From the NCBI GenBank assembly GCA_937923585.1, contig CALDSM010000476.1:1-6804 (forward strand): 6,804 nucleotides of DNA. Reading direction: 5' to 3'. This DNA comes from an uncultured bacterium (GTDB taxonomy: Bacteria; Hydrogenedentota; Hydrogenedentia; Hydrogenedentales; CAITNO01). Below are positions 1 through 5,580 of the stretch, in pieces. Numbering within the stretch: the stretch's first letter is position 1; each line of letters starts with the position of its first letter. Under the pieces are notes generated by a model. That model was not told the DNA's origin and made no database searches. It saw only the letters and a program-made list of their open reading frames with translations. The translations under genes were made by a program, and so were the position numbers.

Positions 1-750
1 GGCGAGGCGCTCGCGCAGGCGCAGGCGCTGGGCTTTGCCGAGACGCCGCCGGACCTGGACATCGAGGGCCATGACACGGCCCACAAGTGCCAGATACTGG
101 CGTCGCTCTGCCACAGCACGAAGGTCAGCCTTGAAGACATCTACGTTGAGGGCATCACGAAGATCACCCATCTCGACGTGGCCTATGCCGATGAACTGGG
201 CTACCTCATCAAGCTGCTGGCCGTGGTCAACAAGCAGAACGGTGAGATCGAGGCGCGCGTGCATCCCACGCTGGTGCCCAAGACCCATCTGCTCGCCGCC
301 GTGCGCAACGAATTCAACGCGATATACGTCGTCAGCGACTGTGCCGACGCCACCCTGCACTACGGGCGCGGCGCGGGACGCCGCCCGACCGCCAGCGCGG
401 TCGTCGGCGACATCGTGGACATTGCCCGGCACGGCGCGGCGGTGCCCGTTGCCCCGTTCCAGTACACCCACGAGGTTGCCGTCCGCGACATCGGCCTGCT
501 TGAGGGACGCTACTACCTGCGCCTTACCACGAAGGATCACCCGGGAGTGCTGGGCAAGGTCAGCACGATTCTCGGCAAACACGGCGTCAGCATCGCCTCC
601 TGCATCCAGAAGGACGGGGAAAGCGACGCGCCCGTGCACATCATCATGATGACCCACGACACCGTCGAATCCAGCGTGGTGGGCGCCCTCGCCGAGATTG
701 ACAAGCTCGACACCACGGCGGCACCGGCCCATCTCATCAGGGTTCTTTGA
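1..750 (+). CDS. hom: Homoserine dehydrogenase, C-terminal part (5' end outside window)
   Basis: This is the last 249 codons of homoserine dehydrogenase, which reduces aspartate semialdehyde to homoserine with NAD(P)H in the cytoplasm, at the branch to threonine and methionine. Frame 1 is open from base 1 to TGA at 748-750. Near the start it carries the family signature DLDIEGHDTAHK; D20, D25 and K29 of this fragment match the catalytic Asp/Asp/Lys set of the family (D214, D219 and K223 in the yeast enzyme). VHPTLVP and GDIVD (136-140) are further family motifs. Residues from about 171 (YYLRLTTKDHPGVLGKVS) to the end form an ACT domain, the usual site of threonine feedback inhibition. The N-terminal Rossmann domain lies upstream of the window. 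thrC follows in the same direction, as expected for this pathway. An ATG- or GTG-started ORF inside the fragment is not the true start. Confidence 0.96.
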   Translation, partial: GEALAQAQALGFAETPPDLDIEGHDTAHKCQILASLCHSTKVSLEDIYVEGITKITHLDVAYADELGYLIKLLAVVNKQNGEIEARVHPTLVPKTHLLAAVRNEFNAIYVVSDCADATLHYGRGAGRRPTASAVVGDIVDIARHGAAVPVAPFQYTHEVAVRDIGLLEGRYYLRLTTKDHPGVLGKVSTILGKHGVSIASCIQKDGESDAPVHIIMMTHDTVESSVVGALAEIDKLDTTAAPAHLIRVL

Positions 751-768
751 GGCCCTCCGGCGCGTCGG

Positions 769-798
769 CTGAAAACGGCGTGCAGCAAATGCTATTCT
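769..798 (+). promoter_or_regulatory. Possible weak sigma70-type promoter for thrC
   Basis: CTGAAA (769-774) and TATTCT (793-798) are separated by 18 bp and each match the sigma70 consensus at 4 of 6 positions. They sit in the 131-base gap between hom and thrC. The match is weak and the gap could simply be transcribed through from hom. Confidence 0.25.
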
Positions 799-809
799 AT
801 GGGCGCAGC

Positions 810-832
810 CGGTCCGGATGGCCGGCGGACCG
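810..832 (+). other. Inverted repeat / hairpin in thrC leader
   Basis: CGGTCCG (810-816) and CGGACCG (826-832) form a perfect 7-bp stem with a 9-base loop, 50 bases before the thrC start. No U-tract follows, so it is not a standard intrinsic terminator. It could be an mRNA leader hairpin, an operator, or chance in GC-rich DNA. Confidence 0.35.
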
Positions 833-881
833 CGCCGCACCGGATACGATGCGCCCCACGCGAAAGGAATACGGACAACTC

Positions 882-1979
882 ATGCGCAACAACGGAATCA
901 TCGCGCGCTACCGCGCGCACATGCCGGTTTCCGACGACACCCGCATTATTTCGCTGAACGAGGGGTCCACCCCGCTCGTTCCGGCGCCCGCGCTGAGTGA
1001 GGCCATTCACCCGAAACTGGAGATACACCTCAAGTACGAGGGGCTAAACCCCACCGGTTCCTTCAAGGACCGCGGCATGACCATGGCCATTACCAAGGCC
1101 GTCGAGGACAAGTTTGAGGTGGTCATGTGCGCCTCCACGGGGAACACCTCCGCCTCCGCCGCCGCCTATGCCGCACGCGCGGGCATCAAGTGCGCGGTGC
1201 TCATCCCGGAGGGCAAGATTGCCTTCGGGAAGCTCTCGCAGGCCATGATCCACGGCGCGACGGTCATTCAGGTGAAGGGCAATTTCGACGACGCGCTCAA
1301 TCTCGTGCGCGCCATATGCAAGAATTTTCCCGTCGCGCTGGTCAACTCGGTCAACCCCTTCCGGATTGAGGGGCAGAAGAGCGGCGCTTTCGAAATCATT
1401 GACGACTTCGACGGCGTGTGCCCCGATTTCCAGGCCATGCCCGTCGGAAACGCGGGCAACATCACCGCGTACTGGAAGGGCTACAAGGAATACCATGCCT
1501 GCGGCAAAAGCGACGCGCTGCCCCGCATGCTCGGCTTCCAGGCCGCCGGTTCGGCGCCCATCGTGATGGGTTACCCCATTGAGAAGCCGCAGACCTTTGC
1601 CACCGCCATCCGCATCGGCAACCCCGCAAGCTGGAAGCAGGCCGTCGCCGCGCGCGACGAGTCGGGCGGGCTCATTGACATGGTCACCGACGACGAGATC
1701 CGCGAGGCCTACAAGATGCTGGCCAGCACCGAGGGGGTCTTTTGCGAGCCCGCCAGCGCGTCCAGTGTGGCCGGCCTGATCAAGCTCGCGGGCCAGGGAT
1801 TCTTTGACGCCGTGCAGCCCCGCACCGGCGAAAGGATCCGGGTTGTCTGCATCCTGACCGGGCATGGGCTCAAAGACCCCGACAACGCCATTGCCTGCGC
1901 CGAGCAGCCCATAACCGTCGAGGCCAAAGAAGAAGCCATTCTTGAGGTGCTCGGCTACGCCGCGCCCGCGCTCGTCTGA
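882..1979 (+). CDS. thrC: Threonine synthase
   Basis: This is a PLP-dependent cytoplasmic enzyme converting O-phosphohomoserine to threonine, the last step of the pathway begun by hom upstream. The 365-residue product matches the usual length of the short bacterial threonine synthases. The PLP-binding lysine is K62 in NPTGSFKDRG. CASTGNTSASAAAYAARAG (83 onward) is the conserved Ser/Thr-Gly-Asn-Thr-Ser segment, and GNAGN (189-193) is the PLP-phosphate-binding loop. The ATG at 882 is chosen because MRNNGIIARYRAHMPVSDDT matches the usual N-terminus of the family, with GGA at 873-875 as a weak ribosome binding site and AAAGGA at 863-868 farther off. An ATG at 849 is in frame and possible. A TTG at 747 would add 45 residues with no family resemblance. 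The gene is probably expressed with hom or from a weak promoter in the gap. Confidence 0.96.
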   Translation: MRNNGIIARYRAHMPVSDDTRIISLNEGSTPLVPAPALSEAIHPKLEIHLKYEGLNPTGSFKDRGMTMAITKAVEDKFEVVMCASTGNTSASAAAYAARAGIKCAVLIPEGKIAFGKLSQAMIHGATVIQVKGNFDDALNLVRAICKNFPVALVNSVNPFRIEGQKSGAFEIIDDFDGVCPDFQAMPVGNAGNITAYWKGYKEYHACGKSDALPRMLGFQAAGSAPIVMGYPIEKPQTFATAIRIGNPASWKQAVAARDESGGLIDMVTDDEIREAYKMLASTEGVFCEPASASSVAGLIKLAGQGFFDAVQPRTGERIRVVCILTGHGLKDPDNAIACAEQPITVEAKEEAILEVLGYAAPALV

Positions 1980-1987
1980 ATCCCGGC

Positions 1988-2647
1988 ATGTACGCGGCAC
2001 TGTTTGACATGGACGGCGTGCTCGCCGACACGGAGGGCCTTATCTGCGAGGCCACCATCCGCATGTTCGACGAGATCCACCACGTGCGGATGAAGGAGTC
2101 CGACTTCCTTCCCTACGTCGGCACCGGCGCCATCCGCTATGTCGAGGGACCGGCCTCCGATTACGGCGTCACCATAGACACCGGGGCCGCCATCGCGCGC
2201 AGGCACGAAAACTTCGTGGCGCTGCTGGAATCAGGCCGGGACATTGCCTTTCCCGGCGTGCGCGAACTGTTGTGCGCCGTGCGTGATGATGCCAACTGGA
2301 AACTCGCGCTTGCCACCTCCACTCCTCTGGACACAGCCCAGGCTACCCTTCGCGCCTCCCGCATCGAGCAAAGCTGGTTTGACGCCGTCATGCACGGCGG
2401 GCTTGTTACCCGCAAGAAGCCCGATCCCGAGATATTCCTCGCCGCCTCCGCCGCCTGTGCCGTCCCGCCGTCCCGCTGCGTGGTGGTTGAAGACTCCGTC
2501 CAGGGCGTGGCCGCAGGCAAAGCCGCCGGCATGAAGGTGCTCGCCGTAACCAACACCTTCACCCGCGAACAACTTGCAGGCGCCGACCAATTCGTCTCTT
2601 CGCTCGAAGGCATCACACCCGCCCATCTGGAGCAATTGCTTTCGTAG
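1988..2647 (+). CDS. HAD-superfamily hydrolase, beta-phosphoglucomutase-like
   Basis: This 219-residue cytoplasmic protein carries all four HAD motifs. Motif I is FDMDGVLADTE, with nucleophile D7 and acid/base D9. Motif II is LALATST, with T110. Motif III is the lysine K144 in RKKPDPEIF, and motif IV is VVVEDSVQG, with E168 and D169. The segment at about 15-85 is the helical C1 cap typical of the beta-phosphoglucomutase/phosphatase branch, so the substrate is probably a small phosphorylated metabolite such as a sugar phosphate, but it cannot be read from sequence. The start ATG lies 8 bases after the thrC stop with no good ribosome binding site, suggesting translational coupling to thrC. The stop codon TAG (2645-2647) forms the first bases of the palindromic repeat that follows, although the protein has a normal family length. 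Confidence 0.9.
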   Translation: MYAALFDMDGVLADTEGLICEATIRMFDEIHHVRMKESDFLPYVGTGAIRYVEGPASDYGVTIDTGAAIARRHENFVALLESGRDIAFPGVRELLCAVRDDANWKLALATSTPLDTAQATLRASRIEQSWFDAVMHGGLVTRKKPDPEIFLAASAACAVPPSRCVVVEDSVQGVAAGKAAGMKVLAVTNTFTREQLAGADQFVSSLEGITPAHLEQLLS

Positions 2648-2749
2648 GGTGGGTGGAATTCTGCGCAGCAGAATGTAACCCACCGTCTTGGCGCACACGC
2701 CGCATGACAGTGGGTCTTGTTTCGCTTTGCGCCACTCGACCCACCCTTA
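2645..2749. repeat. Composite palindromic repeat (REPIN/MITE-like)
   Basis: The roughly 105-base element is bounded by 9-bp inverted repeats, AGGGTGGGT (2646-2654) and ACCCACCCT (2739-2747). The left half is a long hairpin: GGTGGGT (2648-2654) pairs with ACCCACC (2678-2684), and inside it ATTCTGC (2658-2664) pairs with GCAGAAT (2668-2674) around a GCA loop. The right half has GTGGGTC (2710-2716) facing GACCCAC (2738-2744). Two palindromes sharing a G-rich end motif are the layout of REP doublets (REPINs) or small MITEs. It contains no gene. It fills the gap between two convergent genes and could also act as a bidirectional terminator. Family membership needs genomic copies, which cannot be seen here. 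Confidence 0.7.
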
Positions 2750-2762
2750 TATGTTTCCCGTC

Positions 2763-4124
2763 TCATACCCTCCGCTGACGCACGCGCATCACGCCCACCA
2801 GCGCCGTTCCCATTGCCATGGCCACCAGGGTGAACCACGACGCCACAGGCGCGGGTATGACCACCTCCAGCGTGTACGTGGGCGAGATCACGGTAATCCC
2901 GGCATCGCTCACTTCACAGTAGTAACCGCGCCCCTGGTCGCCCTTGGCGGGCGCGATGTTCAGCGTGGGGGAGTCGTCGCCGACCGGAATGTCCGCCTTG
3001 CCGACACCGGTCAGGAACCAACGGTAGGACAGCGTGCCTTCGCCGCCCAATGTGTGTACGGACAGGGTTAGCGTCTTTCCGGCCACGGCATGGATCTGCG
3101 CGTCGCCGCCAAGCGAAACGGACAGCGGCACGGGCATCCGGAAGATCCCGGCGGCGCAGCTCATGTGGATCTTTCCGTCGCGCAGTCGCAGTGTCTCCAG
3201 GCGTTCCGGGTAGCGTGCCAGGGACAGGGGTGCGGGCGTGGAACCCGCCACGGCGGGGCGATAGAGCAGCAATTCGCCGGGCGAACCAAACGCGTTCGCC
3301 GTCACATACACGTTGCCGCCGGCATCCACGATCATGCCGACAGCGCCCGTAAACGACGCAGGAATCGCGGCCCATTCATGGTTCGCCGGAGCAAGCGGCG
3401 CGAGCACTGGATTCGCAATGGCCGCTGCCAGTTCCGCGGCGGTCCAACGGAAGATCTTTGCCTGTCCGCTGAACGAGTACCCGTGCGCATAGAAAAGATT
3501 CCCGGCGCTGTCGAAGGCCACAGGCCCGGAAGATTCACCGATTTCGCCCAGACTGACCAGGCCGTTCAGGACGCCGTCCGCGGGCGTGGGCATGTAGTAG
3601 ATGGAACTGGGCCCAAAGCCCACGGCGCCCGAGGCAAAGAACTGCGCGCCGTCCCGCGTGTCTATACCCCAAAGACTCAGGGGTTGCGCGGAGGAATCAT
3701 AAGCAAGGAACGGCGCGCCGCCCTGGGCGACATTGTAGGCGAAGTAGTTGTAGGTGTAGCGGACAAAATCGCCCCCGTCGTTAAAGAAGACAAAGGGACC
3801 CACCGCGGTGATCCGGGAACCGGCAAACACCGAAGGGGAGGGATAAACGGCGGTCGTGCTGCCGCCGACATTTCGGTAAACATTCAGCCCAAGGCCAAAG
3901 TTGGGCGCACCCGTCGTGTAGTAAAGGGCACCGGTCGAATCCCAGTCGAAACTGACCAGGTTCTCGCCCGCGGGCGAGGCAACGAACTGGGTGATTCCGT
4001 ACCCCGTGAGGCTCTCGATACCAGTGGCGGCGGAGGCCGGGGAGACCATAATCACCACTGACAATGCGAGACCCAGGACTGCAAGACGGACTGGACGGAT
4101 GGTGGGGGAGAAGAGACTGCGCAT
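2763..4124 (-). CDS. Secreted beta-propeller-like surface protein with Ig-like domain and C-terminal sorting tail, B12-riboswitch controlled
   Basis: No named family is recognised for this 453-residue protein. Residues 1-33 are a signal peptide (Arg-rich start, hydrophobic core, SPASA/A cleavage site) without a lipobox. Residues about 57-330 hold six repeated blade-like segments, at about 57-84, 105-123, 151-178, 200-227, 262-289 and 309-330. Typical ones read VAFDSAGNLFYAHG and MIVDAGGNVYVTAN and end in an I/L-x-R-like strand, as in NHL/SMP-30-type propellers. Residues about 336-422 form an Ig-like domain (LSYRWFL, W369; GYYCEVSD, C403). Residues 424-453 are PAPVASW, a transmembrane segment (about 427-446) and RVRQRRV, a PEP-CTERM-like tripartite sorting signal. 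The start ATG has GAGGG 8 bases upstream. The cobalamin riboswitch and promoter upstream point to repression by B12 and a surface role in B12 acquisition, which is inference. No B12 enzyme or transporter motif is visible. Confidence 0.85.
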   Translation of the reverse strand: MRSLFSPTIRPVRLAVLGLALSVVIMVSPASAATGIESLTGYGITQFVASPAGENLVSFDWDSTGALYYTTGAPNFGLGLNVYRNVGGSTTAVYPSPSVFAGSRITAVGPFVFFNDGGDFVRYTYNYFAYNVAQGGAPFLAYDSSAQPLSLWGIDTRDGAQFFASGAVGFGPSSIYYMPTPADGVLNGLVSLGEIGESSGPVAFDSAGNLFYAHGYSFSGQAKIFRWTAAELAAAIANPVLAPLAPANHEWAAIPASFTGAVGMIVDAGGNVYVTANAFGSPGELLLYRPAVAGSTPAPLSLARYPERLETLRLRDGKIHMSCAAGIFRMPVPLSVSLGGDAQIHAVAGKTLTLSVHTLGGEGTLSYRWFLTGVGKADIPVGDDSPTLNIAPAKGDQGRGYYCEVSDAGITVISPTYTLEVVIPAPVASWFTLVAMAMGTALVGVMRVRQRRV

Positions 4125-4132
4125 GGACGATA

Positions 4133-4137
4133 CCCTC
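4133..4137 (-). promoter_or_regulatory. Ribosome binding site of the propeller gene
   Basis: GAGGG on the minus strand sits 8 bases before the ATG at 4122-4124. It supports this start and is the likely target if the upstream riboswitch acts on translation. Confidence 0.6.
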
Positions 4138-4267
4138 GATCAATAGGACCCGTGCCGCCAAAGCAGGGGACGGAATCGGCCGGACCGCGGAAGGGAATGT
4201 GAACGCCCAGATACGCCATACCTTCCCGCGAAGGCCGCCGCCACAGGCTGCAATGGACAGCGTTTCC
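4138..4267 (-). other. Leader between riboswitch and start codon (possible expression platform)
   Basis: About 130 untranslated bases separate the riboswitch core from the ribosome binding site. They include a small perfect hairpin, CCTTC-GCGG-GAAGG on the minus strand (4221-4234). No GC-stem plus U-run is present, so a classical intrinsic terminator is not evident. Control through translation or through the small hairpin is possible. An ORF starting inside the riboswitch crosses this leader in another frame and is not considered real. Confidence 0.35.
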
Positions 4268-4474
4268 AATTCCGGCAGGTCTTCGGACTCACAGGCCATC
4301 CGCCAAAGGCGGAGTTCCTACTTGGCGCCGCTTCCCAGGCTTGTGGCCCAGTGCGTCATGGCGCGCATCGCGCCGTCTTGCGCCGTTCGTTCCTGATTAC
4401 CGCTGCGGGGCAGCTCTGGATTCGCACCAGATTCCCTCTTAGCACAGAAAATACAGTTCTCTGCGAACCGGAAG
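4268..4474 (-). promoter_or_regulatory. Cobalamin (vitamin B12) riboswitch
   Basis: Read on the minus strand, the region carries the conserved elements of the cobalamin riboswitch in the right order. They are GAGGGAAT then GGTGCGAATCC (4418-4428), CTGCCCCGCAGCGGTAATC (4395-4413), CACTGGGCC (4345-4353), AGCCTGGGAAG (about 4331-4342), GAGTCCG (4284-4290) and GACCTGCC (4274-4281). The outer stem P1 can form between TTCCGG (4468-4473) and CCGGAA (4270-4275). Internal hairpins GGCGCG/CGCGCC (4360-4374) and TCCGCC-TTT-GGCGGA (4299-4313) fit the variable arms. The span of about 205 nt is typical. Such elements bind adenosyl- or other cobalamins and usually switch off B12 uptake or synthesis genes. 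Here the downstream gene is a surface propeller protein. The exact ligand subclass cannot be told by eye. Confidence 0.93.
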
Positions 4475-4478
4475 CCGG

Positions 4479-4507
4479 ATTATAATCCGTTTCCGCCCCG
4501 CGCGCAA
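4479..4507 (-). promoter_or_regulatory. Sigma70-type promoter for riboswitch and propeller gene
   Basis: On the minus strand, TTGCGC (4502-4507) and a perfect TATAAT (4479-4484) are separated by exactly 17 bp. The expected transcription start, about 7 bases downstream near 4472, coincides with the 5' edge of riboswitch stem P1 (4473), which supports both calls. Confidence 0.75.
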
Positions 4508-4525
4508 ACCAACGCGCAGGGCCGT

Positions 4526-4554
4526 TTGAACCGCCCGCAGGGCTGCTATATACT
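4526..4554 (+). promoter_or_regulatory. Sigma70-type promoter for the glycosyltransferase gene
   Basis: TTGAAC (4526-4531) and TATACT (4549-4554) are 17 bp apart, matching consensus at 4 of 6 and 5 of 6 positions. Transcription would start near 4561, giving a leader of about 33 bases. The -35 box lies 18 bp from the -35 box of the divergent promoter. Confidence 0.6.
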
Positions 4555-4593
4555 TGCCGCCGCACCGGGGAAAGCAGCAAGGAACAAGCAGTC

Positions 4594-5544
4594 ATGGACG
4601 AAAACAGCGTGGATCTCAGCGTCGTCGTGCCCGTCTACAACGAGCGCGAAACCCTGCCCGAACTGCTGGAGCGTCTGTCCGCCGTCCTGGACGGCATGAA
4701 CCGCCCGTATGAAATCATTTTTGTGAACGACGGCAGCGCCGACGGCAGCCGCGAGATGCTGCACGAAATGGCCGAGTCGGATGCGCGCATTCGCGCGGTG
4801 GACCTCACGCGCAATTTCGGCCAGAGCCCCGCCATCTACGCGGGCCTGTCCCGGTCCCGCGGCAAATACACGGTCATCATGGATGCCGACCTTCAGGTCC
4901 TGCCGGAAGACATACCGTTGCTGGTGGAAAGACTCGACGCCGGCTGTGACGTGGCCGTGGGCTGGCGCATGAACCGCCAGGACAGTTTCTTTCGCAGGAT
5001 GACCTCGCGGATATTCAACTGGTACGTTGCCCATGTGACCGGACTGCCGCTGCACGATTACGGCTGCAATCTGAAGGCGATGAACCGCGAGATGCTCGAC
5101 GGCATGTGCCGGCTGCAGCACCGCTGCCGCTACCTGCCCGCCGATCTCGCCATGCTGGGCGGCCGCGTCGCCGAGGTCAAGGTCGGCCATGCCGCGCGCA
5201 ACCGGGGCCGGAGCAAGTACAACTTCCTGAAACTGGTCCGTGCGGCGCTCGACATGCTTACGGGCATCACCGACGCCCCCCTGCGCCTGATCGGCTTTGC
5301 CGGCTGGACCATGGCCCTTGTTGGTTTCCTGGTGGGCCTCAGAGTTGTCGTGGTTCGCCTGACGGTCGGCAACATCCTGCAAATGCAGTCCGTGGTGGCG
5401 ATCTTCCTGTTCTGCACGGGTGTCCAGCTCGTGGCCACCGGCCTGATGTGCGAATACATAGGCCGCATCTTCGTCGAGGTGCAAAGGCGCCCCTACTTCC
5501 TCATCCACGAAGACAACGCCGAAGACAGTCTCCGCCGACACTAA
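4594..5544 (+). CDS. GT2 polyprenyl-phosphate glycosyltransferase (ArnC/GtrB/DPM1-like)
   Basis: This 316-residue inner-membrane enzyme probably moves a sugar from a nucleotide donor to undecaprenyl phosphate, for later use on the periplasmic side in glycan or protein modification. The cytoplasmic GT-A domain begins with VVVPVYNERETL (P13, Y15, N16, E17). NDGSADGS supplies D46, and MDADLQ (D97, D99) is the metal-binding DXD motif. RNRGRSKYNF (202-211) is the conserved basic motif before the membrane part. Two transmembrane segments follow at about 231-253 and 266-288, then a short tail. The residues after DADLQ read VLPED rather than the more common D/N-PPED. AAGGAA at 4579-4584, 9 bases before the ATG, fixes the start. 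It is divergent from the riboswitch gene and has its own promoter. The sugar and final acceptor cannot be read from sequence. Confidence 0.92.
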   Translation: MDENSVDLSVVVPVYNERETLPELLERLSAVLDGMNRPYEIIFVNDGSADGSREMLHEMAESDARIRAVDLTRNFGQSPAIYAGLSRSRGKYTVIMDADLQVLPEDIPLLVERLDAGCDVAVGWRMNRQDSFFRRMTSRIFNWYVAHVTGLPLHDYGCNLKAMNREMLDGMCRLQHRCRYLPADLAMLGGRVAEVKVGHAARNRGRSKYNFLKLVRAALDMLTGITDAPLRLIGFAGWTMALVGFLVGLRVVVVRLTVGNILQMQSVVAIFLFCTGVQLVATGLMCEYIGRIFVEVQRRPYFLIHEDNAEDSLRRH

Positions 5545-5580
5545 TTGTTGTCCTGTCTCCCCCGGGCTTGACGCCTGCGG

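Noticed and set aside
747..881. N-terminal extension of threonine synthase from a TTG at 747
   Set aside because: The 45 extra residues lack family resemblance, whereas the ATG at 882 gives the typical threonine synthase N-terminus. The TTG also overlaps the hom stop region.
903..918. GCGCGC inverted repeat just inside thrC
   Set aside because: It lies in codons for a conserved N-terminal stretch (ARYRA), where GC-rich codon choice explains it.
1044..2000. Long minus-strand ORF opposite thrC
   Set aside because: It is antisense to a clear threonine synthase and has Gly-rich shadow composition, a common artefact in GC-rich genes.
3090..4061. Long plus-strand ORF opposite the propeller gene
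   Set aside because: Its Arg/Gly-rich composition has no recognisable domain, and the opposite strand encodes a signal peptide, repeats and an Ig-like domain.
3781..4299. Minus-strand ORF beginning inside the riboswitch and running into the propeller gene in another frame
   Set aside because: It overlaps the conserved riboswitch core and the well-supported coding frame, and its composition is that of a shadow frame.
4546..5541. Long minus-strand ORF opposite the glycosyltransferase
   Set aside because: The plus frame has all GT2 motifs, a promoter and a ribosome binding site. The antisense frame is His/Ala/Val-rich shadow sequence.
5545..5580. Possible terminator between the two convergent genes
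   Set aside because: Only a very short imperfect stem (GGC/GCC) without a T-run can be drawn.
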